From Pedobacter sp. (lineage in GTDB: Bacteria > Bacteroidota > Bacteroidia > Sphingobacteriales > Sphingobacteriaceae): a stretch of DNA of 7,675 nucleotides. A program made the position numbers and the translations under genes. The notes beneath the pieces are model-generated. The model did no database searches. It worked only from the letters and a program-made list of their open reading frames with translations, and was not told the origin of the DNA. Location of the stretch: positions 1 to 7,675 of the forward strand of contig JAQBOT010000313.1 of assembly GCA_028287885.1 (NCBI GenBank), in the 5' to 3' direction. Positions 1 through 6,934 of the stretch are shown here, one piece after another; position 1 is the first letter of the stretch; every line of letters begins with the position of its first letter.

Positions 1-454
1 TCCCGGAGGCATTGCCTATATGTATCGCTTTATCGAAAAAGAATTCGGGACCTAGATTCTGCATCAGGCGGGTGTACGCACGGATGCGGTAATCCCCTGC
101 CGGAAGGCTGTCAGCCAATTTAAAATCACCGGAAGTTTGGCCGTTGATCACTGCAAGTTTGCGGTATTGCAGTAAGGAATCACTGGAATTAATCAATTCT
201 ACGTTTAAGACCCCGCTCAGTCTCGAGAGGTGTGAATCACTTGTGTTTACCACGTAAGCCTTAAACCAAATATCATCCCCAACAAGGTAAGATGGTTTGT
301 CCAGATGCAAATGAACCTTTTCCTGCGGATGAGCAAGGTTAAAAGCGTCCATCTTTTTGATAAGCAAAGCAATTGGATCATCAATTATCAAAAAAGCAGG
401 GAACACTGATAAGATGGCTAAGCCAAATACAACCAGAATCCAGCGATTTCTCAT
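1..454 (-). CDS. N-terminal part of a large exported MG2-domain (macroglobulin-like) protein, cut by the left window edge
   Basis: The frame opens with ATG at 454-452 and stays open for 151 codons to the left edge, so only the N-terminus is present. Residues 4-24 are strongly hydrophobic after Arg2 and Arg4, which looks like a signal peptide or membrane anchor. Residues 45-67 (EKVHLHLDKPSYLVGDDIWF, then KAY) match the opening of the MG2-like beta-sandwich domain seen in large Bacteroidota surface proteins. Those are often annotated as carboxypeptidase-regulatory-like or TonB-plug-domain proteins and commonly exceed 700 residues. Residues 117-130 (LPAGDYRIRAYTRL) continue the same domain. The protein is probably periplasmic or in the outer membrane; the substrate is unknown. 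It lies 66 bases downstream of dcd on the same strand and could be co-transcribed, though the gap could also hold its own promoter. The family is fairly clear, but the exact function cannot be told from this part. Confidence 0.8.
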   Translation of the reverse strand, partial: MRNRWILVVFGLAILSVFPAFLIIDDPIALLIKKMDAFNLAHPQEKVHLHLDKPSYLVGDDIWFKAYVVNTSDSHLSRLSGVLNVELINSSDSLLQYRKLAVINGQTSGDFKLADSLPAGDYRIRAYTRLMQNLGPEFFFDKAIHIGNASG

Positions 455-520
455 AAATAACAGTAAGCCTTTAATTTACAAATATTTAGGCCTATTGTCG
501 GGTTTATGCCCTGATATAAT

Positions 521-1057
521 TTAGAACTTGTTTTTCCACATCATGCTTTCCACTGGCTTGGTGGTTTTGTTGTTGTATTTAGCGTCGTTTTTGGTGTTGT
601 ACATGGTCTCGATATTCCCTTCCACAGCAAAGTAGATCAGTTGTCCGATCGGCATGCCTGCATAGATCCGTACCGGTTGTGCGCAGGAGATTTCCAGCGT
701 CCAGGTGTTACAAAAACCAACATCACCCTTGCCAGCTGTGGCATGGATGTCTATTCCAAGCCGGCCTGTGCTCGATTTTCCCTCTAAGAAAGGTACATGT
801 GCATGGGTTTCTGTATATTCCAGCGTAACGCCGAGGTAAAGCGTTCCGGGATGCAATACAAAGCCCTCCTTCGGTAGTAGGAAATGAGTAATCGTGTTGT
901 GCGCCTTTGCGTCCAGTACGCGGTCCTTGTATGTTGCCAGATATTTGCCTAAATGCACATCATAAGAATTTGTGCCTAAACATTCCCGTTGAAATGGCTC
1001 TATTATTATCGTTCCCTTCTCTATTTCGTCAAGAATACGCTTATCTGAAAGTATCAT
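521..1057 (-). CDS. dcd: dCTP deaminase (possibly bifunctional with dUTPase activity)
   Basis: This 178-residue cytosolic enzyme deaminates dCTP to dUTP, the first step toward dUMP for thymidylate synthesis. It belongs to the trimeric dUTPase/Dcd fold. The core motif at residues 92-101 (EGKSSTGRLG) carries the phosphate-contacting Ser-Ser and Arg99. Residues 105-115 (HATAGKGDVGF) form the strand and turn before WTLEIS, whose Glu122 aligns with the catalytic Glu138 of E. coli Dcd. AGMPIGQLIYF (133-143) is the conserved C-terminal strand motif. Position 109 is Gly, where E. coli Dcd has His and the bifunctional mycobacterial and Methanocaldococcus enzymes have Gly. Combined dCTP deaminase and dUTP diphosphatase activity is therefore possible, but this is inference. 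The ATG at 1057 gives the usual start MILSDKRIL. The gene is divergent from the phosphopantetheinyl transferase gene across 67 bases and is followed by the MG2-domain gene. Confidence 0.95.
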   Translation of the reverse strand: MILSDKRILDEIEKGTIIIEPFQRECLGTNSYDVHLGKYLATYKDRVLDAKAHNTITHFLLPKEGFVLHPGTLYLGVTLEYTETHAHVPFLEGKSSTGRLGIDIHATAGKGDVGFCNTWTLEISCAQPVRIYAGMPIGQLIYFAVEGNIETMYNTKNDAKYNNKTTKPVESMMWKNKF

Positions 1058-1124
1058 TAATTAAGTATTTGCGCTAAATTATGGTTAATTTAAGATACTT
1101 TTACATTGATTTTCTAAAATAGAG

Positions 1125-1769
1125 ATGCCTGTAGTTTTTAACAAGAACATTGACGAACAAACCATATTGTCGGTTTGGAAAATTGAAGAAACGGAAACAG
1201 AACTATTAGATGGATTGCAGTTAAAATCGCATGAACTGGAATTCATTTCTTCCCTAAACAATGGGAAACGCTTGCTCCACTGGCTCAGTACCCGCTTGCT
1301 TCTTCGCAAGATGCTTAACACTTCTGAATACATTGACTGCAGAATGGATGAGCATGGCAAACCTTACCTCGTAAATTCAGACTATGAGATTTCCCTAAGC
1401 CATTCCTTCGACTACGCCGCTGTTATGATCAGCAAGGATAAAAAAGTTGGTGTAGATATCGAGCTGATCAAAGATAAGATCAAGAAGATCCAGGGTAAGT
1501 TTCTTACGGATGTTGAGCTTTCTCAATTTAATGACTCCGATAACACCCTGGCCTTATATATTTGCTGGTGCGCCAAAGAGGCCATATACAAATGGAATGG
1601 TCGCAAGGGACTGGAGTTTAAACAAGACATTCATATCTACCCGTTTGAGACAGCAGAAAGTGGCAGCATCCGAAGCCGGGTAAGTTTGCCTGAACGCACA
1701 GCTGAACTACAGGTAGAATACTTTAAAGTAGAAGACAATTACATGCTGGGATACGTCGTAGCAAAATAA
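1125..1769 (+). CDS. 4'-phosphopantetheinyl transferase, Sfp/AcpT superfamily
   Basis: This 214-residue enzyme moves the 4'-phosphopantetheine arm from coenzyme A to a serine of a carrier protein, making holo-ACP or an active synthase domain. Residues 108-113 (VGVDIE) supply the magnesium-binding Asp111 and Glu113. Residues 148-156 (WCAKEAIYK) are the second signature, with Glu152 and Lys156. The segment at 90-94 (SLSHS) is the usual preceding motif. The two-lobed length fits the Sfp group rather than the roughly 120-residue AcpS group. The partner could be the fatty-acid ACP or a secondary-metabolism carrier; the sequence does not decide. It is the first gene of a close set with lipB, which begins 6 bases after its stop codon. 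The ATG at 1125 has no clear Shine-Dalgarno, which is normal in Bacteroidota. No symbol is given because the true substrate is unknown. Confidence 0.92.
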   Translation: MPVVFNKNIDEQTILSVWKIEETETELLDGLQLKSHELEFISSLNNGKRLLHWLSTRLLLRKMLNTSEYIDCRMDEHGKPYLVNSDYEISLSHSFDYAAVMISKDKKVGVDIELIKDKIKKIQGKFLTDVELSQFNDSDNTLALYICWCAKEAIYKWNGRKGLEFKQDIHIYPFETAESGSIRSRVSLPERTAELQVEYFKVEDNYMLGYVVAK

Positions 1770-1775
1770 AGGGGA

Positions 1776-2492
1776 ATGAATAAGAAAGTAGAATTCATAG
1801 ACTGGGGTTTGATCGATTATCAGCAAGCCTGGGATCAGCAAGACGAGATCTTCAACAAAACCGTGGCGCTGAAAACGGCGAACCGCAGCAACAATACCAC
1901 GCTGGAAACACCCAATTACCTGATCTTTTGTGAGCATCCCCATGTTTATACTTTAGGGAAAAGCGGCCACCCGGAGAATCTCTTGCTTGATGAAGCTGGA
2001 CTGGCAGAAAAAGAAGCTACCTACTATAAAATCAATCGCGGCGGAGATATTACCTACCACGGCCCGGGCCAGATTGTAGGTTATCCCATTCTGGACCTCG
2101 ATAATTTCTTTACTGATATTCATTTATACCTCAGAACGCTTGAAGAGGCTGTGATCCTCACCTTAAAAGATTATGGAATTGCTGCCGGAAGATATCCTGG
2201 ATTCACAGGCGTTTGGCTAGATGCAGATAACGATAAAGCTAGAAAGATCTGTGCCTTGGGTGTACGCTGCAGTCGCTGGGTAACCATGCATGGCTTTGCC
2301 TTCAATGTAAATGCAAACCTCGATTACTTCAAAAATATCGTTCCTTGCGGCATCGATGATAAGGATGTTACTTCTATGCAGCGGGAGCTCGGCGCTCAGC
2401 TCGATATGGAAGAGGTTAAGGATAAACTTAAAGGCCATATCGCTGACCTGTTTAAGATGGAACTTAAAACAAGCAACATACAAACTCCGTAA
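1776..2492 (+). CDS. lipB: Lipoyl(octanoyl) transferase LipB
   Basis: This 238-residue cytosolic enzyme transfers octanoate from octanoyl-ACP to a lysine of lipoyl domains (2-oxoacid dehydrogenase E2 subunits, glycine cleavage H protein). LipA then inserts sulfur. Residues 88-99 (RGGDITYHGPGQ) are the family signature. Lys157 (in KICALGVR) and Cys191 (in PCGIDDKDVTS) align with the catalytic Lys135 and Cys169 of E. coli LipB, and Cys191 forms the acyl-thioester intermediate. The segment SRWVTMHGFAFNVN (166-179) is the usual strand between them, in the form common in Bacteroidota. All key residues are intact. The protein is slightly longer than E. coli LipB, with an insert around residues 30-45. 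The start codon lies 6 bases after the phosphopantetheinyl transferase stop, and the purine run at 1768-1776 sits too close to the ATG to be a good Shine-Dalgarno. The upstream gene can supply holo-ACP, the carrier of the LipB substrate. Confidence 0.96.
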   Translation: MNKKVEFIDWGLIDYQQAWDQQDEIFNKTVALKTANRSNNTTLETPNYLIFCEHPHVYTLGKSGHPENLLLDEAGLAEKEATYYKINRGGDITYHGPGQIVGYPILDLDNFFTDIHLYLRTLEEAVILTLKDYGIAAGRYPGFTGVWLDADNDKARKICALGVRCSRWVTMHGFAFNVNANLDYFKNIVPCGIDDKDVTSMQRELGAQLDMEEVKDKLKGHIADLFKMELKTSNIQTP

Positions 2493-2501
2493 CTTTTAAG
2501 T

Positions 2502-3236
2502 ATGAAAATACTAGCAACCGCCCTGTCGCTGTTCCTCTTGATGGCCTGCGACAAAAGCAATTCCAGCTCAATGACTCAAGAACTCTCCGCTACAACGCCC
2601 GTTAAAACAACAATCACCAGTCCGAAGTTAACTTACCTGGCACTCGGCGATTCCTATACCATTGGAGAGGCGGTAACCCAAGCAGAAAGTTTTCCGTTCC
2701 AACTTGCGGCCGATTTGCGTGCAAAGCAGTTTAATGTGGCTACGCCAAAGATCATTGCAAAGACAGGTTGGACCACCAGCGAACTACAGCAGGGGATAAA
2801 GGCCTCAGGGGTAACCGGCACCTTCAGCTTTGTAACATTGCTGATCGGGGTAAATAACCAGTACAGGGGACAATCTAAGGATACCTATCGAACGCAGTTC
2901 AAGCAATTGCTTCAAACGGCAATCACCTTTGCAGCAGGTAAAAAAGCACACGTATTCGTTGTTTCTATACCCGACTGGGGATTGACTCCTTTTGGTAAAA
3001 AGAGCGGGCGAAATCAGAAAGCAATATCCGCTGACATTGATGCATTTAATGCCATTAATAAGCAAGAGACTTTAGCTGCGGGAATTTCCTATACGAATAT
3101 AACACCGGCATCCAGGCTTGTGGTAACAGACCTTTCACTTGTCGCCTCTGATGGCTTACATCCTTCAGGAAAAATGTATGCAGGTTGGGGAAAGGCACTC
3201 ACGACGCCAATTGCTGCCGCCTTCACAACTCATTAG
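2502..3236 (+). CDS. SGNH/GDSL-family hydrolase, predicted lipoprotein
   Basis: This 244-residue protein begins with a lipoprotein signal: hydrophobic residues 3-14, then LMAC with Cys16 as the expected lipidated residue. It is therefore exported and membrane-anchored on the periplasmic side or outer surface. Residues 22-42 form a Ser/Thr-rich linker. The SGNH blocks follow in order: block [11 protein letters not shown] (47-56) with nucleophile Ser51; block II around Gly89 (KTGWTTSEL); block [14 protein letters not shown] (114-123 and next) with Asn118; and block V SDGLHPSG (216-223) with Asp217 and His220. The full catalytic set is present. Such enzymes cleave esters or thioesters (TesA-like esterases, carbohydrate acetylesterases), but the substrate cannot be told here. 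It starts 9 bases after lipB, so it is probably co-transcribed. A link to lipoate or ACP chemistry is doubtful because this protein leaves the cytosol. Its stop codon overlaps that of the convergent serine dehydratase gene. Confidence 0.9.
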   Translation: MKILATALSLFLLMACDKSNSSSMTQELSATTPVKTTITSPKLTYLALGDSYTIGEAVTQAESFPFQLAADLRAKQFNVATPKIIAKTGWTTSELQQGIKASGVTGTFSFVTLLIGVNNQYRGQSKDTYRTQFKQLLQTAITFAAGKKAHVFVVSIPDWGLTPFGKKSGRNQKAISADIDAFNAINKQETLAAGISYTNITPASRLVVTDLSLVASDGLHPSGKMYAGWGKALTTPIAAAFTTH

Positions 3237-4660
3237 CATTCTGGCAAGCTGATCGGAATATTGGTTGCTAAACCACCATCAGAAGTTTCCTTGTATTTCG
3301 AGTTCATATCCTGTGCAGTTTCCCACATGGTCCTGACCACCGCATCCAGACTAACCTTGGCTTTATCCGGGTTGCTTTGCAGCGCCAGCTGGCTTGCCGT
3401 AATTGCTTTAATGGCGCCCATGGTGTTCCTTTCAATGCAAGGGATTTGCACCAGACCACCTATCGGATCGCAGGTTAAGCCGAGATGATGTTCCATCGCG
3501 ATCTCAGCGGCCATCAGTACTTGCCTTTGAGAACCACCCATGCATTCGGTCAATGCTGCTGCAGCCATGGCTGAGGAAACACCAATTTCAGCCTGACAGC
3601 CACCCATTGCAGCGGATATGGTTGCGCCTTTCTTGAAGATGCTTCCAACCTCTGATGCACAGGCAATAAATTGTATGATCTTATCTTCGGTATAGCCGTC
3701 ACAAAAAGCCATGTAATATTGCAATACTGCAGGGATCACACCAGCTGCACCGTTTGTTGGCGCCGTTACTACGCGGCCAAAAGATGCATTCTCTTCATTC
3801 ACTGCAAGCGCGAAGCAGCTCACCCAATCCAGAATGTAGTTAAAGCTATTACCACCATGTCTAATCGCTTCAATCCAGGAATTGTAGTCTGAGTACACCT
3901 GATCGCCAATAAGTCGCTTGTTCAGCGCAGATGCACGTCTTGCAACATTAAGGCCGCCGGGCAAGAACCCAGCAGTATGGCAACCGCGGTAGGTACAGTC
4001 CTTCATCACGTGAAAATGCTGCAAAATTCCTTTCCGGGTTTCTTCTTCTGACCTCCAGGCGAGTTCATTTTCCAGGACCACCTCAGATACCTTTAATCCG
4101 GTTGTTAAACACCAATGTAGCAGGTCGCCAGCTTTCTCAATAGGAAAGGGCAGGTCTACGGCTTCTTTTTCAATGCCGGTACTACCTTCTTTCACTACAA
4201 AGCCCCCGCCGATGGAGTAGTACGTCTCAGAAAAGGCCTTTCCTGAATTAAGGAAGGCCTGGAAGGTCACCGCATTCGGGTGAAATGGCAGGCTCTCCTG
4301 GTATAAGAACAACAAATCATCGCTATACTCAAAATCAATCTGTTTAAGTCCAACTAGGTTCAGTTTCCTGTTCGCTTTGATGCCTGCAATGGTAGTATCT
4401 ATGGAGTTCACCTCAAAGGTCACGGGGTCAGCACCGGATAATCCAAGCAGGATGGCCACATCTGTACCATGCCCAATTCCGGTTTTTGCTAAAGATCCAT
4501 ACAAGAGGATCTTTAGACCTTCAACCTGGTTGAGCAGTCCATTAGCTTCGAGTGAGGCGGTAAACTGCTGTGCAGCACGCCACGGTCCCAGGGTATGCGA
4601 ACTGGAGGGTCCTACACCAATTTTAAAAATATCAAATACGGAGATCTGTTCCCTGAACAT
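3233..4660 (-). CDS. sdaA: L-serine ammonia-lyase (L-serine dehydratase), iron-sulfur type, single chain
   Basis: This 475-residue cytosolic enzyme converts L-serine to pyruvate and ammonia with a [4Fe-4S] cluster. The N-terminal domain has [19 protein letters not shown] (12-30) and YSIGGGFV (148-155). The C-terminal catalytic domain has [11 protein letters not shown] (300-310), GGCQAEIG (353-360) and [18 protein letters not shown] (395-412). Cys355, Cys397 and Cys408 keep the 42- and 11-residue spacing of the cluster cysteines of the Legionella enzyme. The very last residue is also cysteine (Cys475), as in the Legionella protein, where the C-terminal cysteine enters the active site and binds the cluster. 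Both domains are in one chain, unlike the split alpha/beta enzymes of many Firmicutes. The ATG at 4660 gives the standard start [13 protein letters not shown] candidate promoter lies just upstream (4683-4714). It is transcribed in the same direction as groEL but is separated from it by a strong terminator. Confidence 0.96.
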   Translation of the reverse strand: MFREQISVFDIFKIGVGPSSSHTLGPWRAAQQFTASLEANGLLNQVEGLKILLYGSLAKTGIGHGTDVAILLGLSGADPVTFEVNSIDTTIAGIKANRKLNLVGLKQIDFEYSDDLLFLYQESLPFHPNAVTFQAFLNSGKAFSETYYSIGGGFVVKEGSTGIEKEAVDLPFPIEKAGDLLHWCLTTGLKVSEVVLENELAWRSEEETRKGILQHFHVMKDCTYRGCHTAGFLPGGLNVARRASALNKRLIGDQVYSDYNSWIEAIRHGGNSFNYILDWVSCFALAVNEENASFGRVVTAPTNGAAGVIPAVLQYYMAFCDGYTEDKIIQFIACASEVGSIFKKGATISAAMGGCQAEIGVSSAMAAAALTECMGGSQRQVLMAAEIAMEHHLGLTCDPIGGLVQIPCIERNTMGAIKAITASQLALQSNPDKAKVSLDAVVRTMWETAQDMNSKYKETSDGGLATNIPISLPEC

Positions 4661-4682
4661 AAATTAGAAAAAGTATAACCTA

Positions 4683-4714
4683 CAAAATTAAACACATTAA
4701 ATATCAAGCGCAAT
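4683..4714 (-). promoter_or_regulatory. Candidate Bacteroidota-type (-33/-7) promoter for the serine dehydratase gene
   Basis: On the minus strand TAATTTTG (4690-4683) matches the Bacteroidota -7 consensus TAnnTTTG exactly. ATTG (4714-4711) lies 20 bases upstream, where the -33 box TTTG is expected, and matches in 3 of 4 bases. Transcription would begin near 4677, leaving a leader of about 16 bases. The -33 part overlaps the base of the groEL terminator stem. The call is from consensus matching only. Confidence 0.5.
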
Positions 4715-4747
4715 AAAAAACCCCGCATAATTGCGGGGTTTTTTATT
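4712..4747 (-). terminator. Rho-independent terminator of the groES-groEL transcript (symmetric, could work both ways)
   Basis: Bases 4712-4727 and 4732-4747 form a perfect 16-bp stem with a 4-base loop (TAAT). The inner part is a GC-rich core (CCCCGC/GCGGGG) flanked by six A and six T, so a T run follows the hairpin on either strand. It begins 23 bases after the groEL stop codon. No gene on the plus strand runs into it, so its main job is to end groESL transcription before the serine dehydratase gene. Confidence 0.93.
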
Positions 4748-4770
4748 ATTTGAGGCTGTGGGAAAATGAA

Positions 4771-6411
4771 TTACATCATTCCGCCCATGCCGCCGCCACC
4801 CATTGGAGGCATACCAGCAGCACCTGTATTTTCATCAGGATCGTCAGCAAGAACACACTCAGTTGTCAATAACATTGCTGCAATTGAAGCTGCGTTTTCC
4901 AATGCTACACGACCAACTTTAGTTGGGTCAATAACACCAGCTGCGATTAAGTTTTCGTAAACATCAGTACGTGCGTTGTAACCGAAGTCACCAGTACCTT
5001 CTTTTACTTTCTGAACAACGATGGATCCTTCGATACCAGCGTTCTCACAGATTTGACGTAAAGGCTCTTCAACCGCACGTTTAACGATAGCGATACCTGT
5101 AGTCTCATCATCATTAAGGCCTTTCATTCCTTCAAGGGCCTCAATAGCACGGATGAAAGCAACACCACCACCTGCAACGATACCTTCTTCAACAGCCGCA
5201 CGGGTTGCATGTAAAGCATCATCAACACGGTCTTTCTTTTCTTTCATTTCAACTTCAGAAGCTGCACCTACGTAAAGCACGGCAACACCACCTGCCAATT
5301 TAGCAAGACGTTCTTGAAGTTTTTCTTTGTCGTAATCAGAAGTTGTAGTCTCGATTTGAGCTTTGATCTGGTTTACACGGTTTTTGATGTCTTCAGACTC
5401 ACCAGCACCATTGATGATGGTTGTATTGTCTTTATCAACAAGAACTTTCTCTGCAGTACCTAAGTAAGTAAGATCAGCATTCTCTAATTTGTAACCTCTT
5501 TCTTCAGAAATTACAGTACCGCCAGTTAAGATTGCGATATCTTCAAGCATTGCTTTTCTACGGTCACCGAATCCTGGAGCTTTAACAGCAACAACTTTCA
5601 GAGATCCACGGATCTTGTTCACTACCAAAGTAGCCAAAGCTTCACCATCAAGGTCTTCAGCGATGATCAATAGTGGTTTACCAGTTTGAACTTGTTTTTC
5701 CAAAACCGGCAACAATTCTTTCATGTTGCTGATTTTCTTGTCATAGATCAAAATGTAAGGGTTTTCTAATTCCGCTTCCATTTTGTCTGCATTGGTAACA
5801 AAGTATGGTGACAAGTAACCACGGTCAAATTGCATACCTTCAACTGTCTTTACTTCAGTTTCAGTTCCTTTTGCTTCTTCAACAGTAATTACACCGTCTT
5901 TTCCTACTTTAGCCATTGCTTCAGCAATCAGTGCACCGATTACTTCATCATTGTTTGCAGAGATAGACGCAACTTGTTTGATCTTGTTGTTGTCTTCACC
6001 AACAGTTTGAGATTGTTGTTTCAAATTGTTCACAATCGCAGTAACCGCTTTGTCAATACCACGTTTCAAATCCATTGGATTTGCACCGGCAGCAACGTTT
6101 TTAATACCTGCAGTTACAATTGCCTGAGCCAAAACTGTAGCAGTTGTTGTTCCGTCACCTGCAATATCAGCAGTTTTAGAAGCAACTTCTTTTACCATTT
6201 GTGCGCCCATGTTTTCAATCGGATCTTTCAATTCGATTTCCTTGGCTACAGTAACACCATCTTTAGTGATTGATGGTGAACCGAATTTCTTATCAATAAT
6301 TACGTTACGACCTTTTGGTCCTAAAGTTACCTTTACAGCGTTAGCTAAAATGTCAACACCTCTTTTCAGGGCGTCACGTGCTTCAACGTTATATCTTACT
6401 TGTTTCGACAT
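4771..6411 (-). CDS. groEL: 60 kDa chaperonin GroEL
   Basis: This 546-residue cytosolic chaperonin forms double seven-membered rings that enclose and fold client proteins with ATP and the GroES lid. It is full length against the E. coli protein (548). The N-terminal equatorial segment has LGPKGRNV (30-37) and [12 protein letters not shown] (82-93), with the ATP/metal-contacting Asp86 (E. coli Asp87). The catalytic Asp398 ([15 protein letters not shown], 396-410) precedes the chaperonin signature. The apical domain spans roughly residues 190-375. The tail at 533-546 ends in the Gly-Met repeat [14 protein letters not shown] typical of GroEL, which projects into the cavity. The ATG at 6411 gives the usual start [15 protein letters not shown]. 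It follows groES by 21 bases with an A-rich leader (AAGAAACAAACA) and no Shine-Dalgarno. The pair is one operon ended by the terminator at 4712-4747. Nothing is missing, and this looks like the single housekeeping copy. Confidence 0.99.
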   Translation of the reverse strand: MSKQVRYNVEARDALKRGVDILANAVKVTLGPKGRNVIIDKKFGSPSITKDGVTVAKEIELKDPIENMGAQMVKEVASKTADIAGDGTTTATVLAQAIVTAGIKNVAAGANPMDLKRGIDKAVTAIVNNLKQQSQTVGEDNNKIKQVASISANNDEVIGALIAEAMAKVGKDGVITVEEAKGTETEVKTVEGMQFDRGYLSPYFVTNADKMEAELENPYILIYDKKISNMKELLPVLEKQVQTGKPLLIIAEDLDGEALATLVVNKIRGSLKVVAVKAPGFGDRRKAMLEDIAILTGGTVISEERGYKLENADLTYLGTAEKVLVDKDNTTIINGAGESEDIKNRVNQIKAQIETTTSDYDKEKLQERLAKLAGGVAVLYVGAASEVEMKEKKDRVDDALHATRAAVEEGIVAGGGVAFIRAIEALEGMKGLNDDETTGIAIVKRAVEEPLRQICENAGIEGSIVVQKVKEGTGDFGYNARTDVYENLIAAGVIDPTKVGRVALENAASIAAMLLTTECVLADDPDENTGAAGMPPMGGGGMGGMM

Positions 6412-6432
6412 TGTTTGTTTCTTAAAAAATTA

Positions 6433-6723
6433 TTATTGAACTACAGCATAAATATCATTTTCTCGCATAATTAGGTAGTCTGTACCTTCATAAGGTAATT
6501 CAGTGCCACCATATTTGCCATAAAGAACAACATCACCAACTTTAACTGTCGGTTTTTTGCCTTCTGCATCTTCTTCTGAAACAGAAACTACAGTTCCTTT
6601 TGATGGTTTTTCTTTTGCAGTATCAGGAATATAGATTCCAGATGCAGTCTTTTCTTCTGCCGCAGCAGGTTCAACAATAACTCTGTTTGCTGTTCCTGAA
6701 ATGGGTTTAAGGTTTAAAGCCAT
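6433..6723 (-). CDS. groES: Co-chaperonin GroES (Cpn10)
   Basis: This 96-residue protein forms the heptameric lid of the GroEL chamber. The first strand contains [17 protein letters not shown] (13-29), matching the family motif DRVLVKP...TAGG. The mobile loop is residues 22-35, with the hydrophobic tripeptide Ile30-Tyr31-Ile32 where E. coli has Ile-Val-Leu, the contact with the GroEL apical domain. [10 protein letters not shown] (43-52) and [16 protein letters not shown] (61-76) form the barrel and roof, and [12 protein letters not shown] (83-94) is the closing strand. The ATG at 6723 gives the Bacteroidota-style start MALNLKPI. It is the first gene of the groES-groEL operon. The terminator at 6881-6915 separates it from secG upstream, so transcription should begin in the region 6724-6880, which has no CIRCE operator. 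Confidence 0.98.
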   Translation of the reverse strand: MALNLKPISGTANRVIVEPAAAEEKTASGIYIPDTAKEKPSKGTVVSVSEEDAEGKKPTVKVGDVVLYGKYGGTELPYEGTDYLIMRENDIYAVVQ

Positions 6724-6780
6724 AACTTAATAGTAATTTATTTTTTAGTTTAAAAATTTAAATTCTTGTACGTTCCTATC

Positions 6781-6797
6781 TACAGTTTCTATGCCAA
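6781..6797 (-). promoter_or_regulatory. Candidate sigma-54-like (-24/-12) promoter element of groES-groEL
   Basis: On the minus strand the 17 bases 6797-6781 read TTGGCATAGAAACTGTA. Against the sigma-54 consensus YTGGCACGNNNNTTGCW, 9 of 13 fixed positions match. The key GG and the following G-T pair (consensus GC) are separated by exactly 10 bases. Transcription would then begin near 6770, leaving a leader of about 46 A/T-rich bases before the groES ATG. No TAnnTTTG box is seen between this element and the gene. The -12 half is weak, so a different Bacteroidota promoter class is also possible. Confidence 0.4.
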
Positions 6798-6798
6798 C

Positions 6799-6873
6799 GG
6801 ACAATTGCTTGACAAAATTGCACGGGCTGTCAGATTCGGCCTTCAATGCCCGCGTATCAGTGTCAGTCTGGCA
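6799..6873. promoter_or_regulatory. Cluster of TGTCA/TGACA half-sites upstream of groES, a possible regulator-binding region
   Basis: Four related half-sites are visible in plus-strand coordinates: GGACAATTG at 6799-6807, TTGACAAAATTG at 6809-6820, CTGTCAG at 6827-6833, and an imperfect inverted repeat TGTCAGTCTGGCA at 6861-6873. The two GACAA cores are 11 bases apart (6800 and 6811). The two TGTCA cores are 33 bases apart (6828 and 6861), close to one and three helical turns. All lie directly upstream of the candidate -24/-12 element. The arrangement suggests an operator or activator region; no binding protein can be named from the sequence. Confidence 0.45.
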
Positions 6874-6880
6874 GAAATGA

Positions 6881-6915
6881 AAAAGCCCCTCGTGCGTTGT
6901 GCACGAGGGGCTTTT
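6881..6915 (-). terminator. Rho-independent terminator downstream of secG
   Basis: Bases 6881-6895 and 6901-6915 form a perfect 15-bp stem with a 5-base loop (GTTGT on the plus strand). An 11-bp GC-rich core (GCCCCTCGTGC) is flanked by A/T pairs. Read on the minus strand the hairpin is followed by five T, and it begins 19 bases after the secG stop codon. It separates the secG transcript from the groESL control region. Confidence 0.92.
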
Positions 6916-6934
6916 CAAATATCTTTTTTGTTCC

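Noticed and set aside
1068..1103. -33/-7 promoter for the phosphopantetheinyl transferase gene (TTTG at 1068-1071, TACTTTTA at 1096-1103)
   Set aside because: The spacing is 24 bases instead of about 20, and the -7 box has a mismatch at its last base; too weak to annotate, although the divergent region 1058-1124 must hold start signals for one or both genes.
1085..1360. Open frame on the minus strand opposite the phosphopantetheinyl transferase gene
   Set aside because: Its Ser/Cys-rich translation has no family resemblance, and the plus-strand frame has clear catalytic motifs.
5830..6273. 147-codon open frame on the plus strand opposite groEL
   Set aside because: It is rich in Cys, Phe, Ser and Asn, as expected from the complement of a T-rich antisense strand; it has no recognisable domain, and groEL fully explains this region.
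6809..6814. TTGACA on the plus strand as an E. coli-type -35 box
   Set aside because: No fitting -10 box follows at 16-18 bases, no plus-strand gene lies downstream, and Bacteroidota use different promoter boxes. It is better read as one of the TGACA half-sites.
6724..6880. CIRCE heat-shock operator (TTAGCACTC-N9-GAGTGCTAA) upstream of groES
   Set aside because: I looked for it on both strands and found no match.
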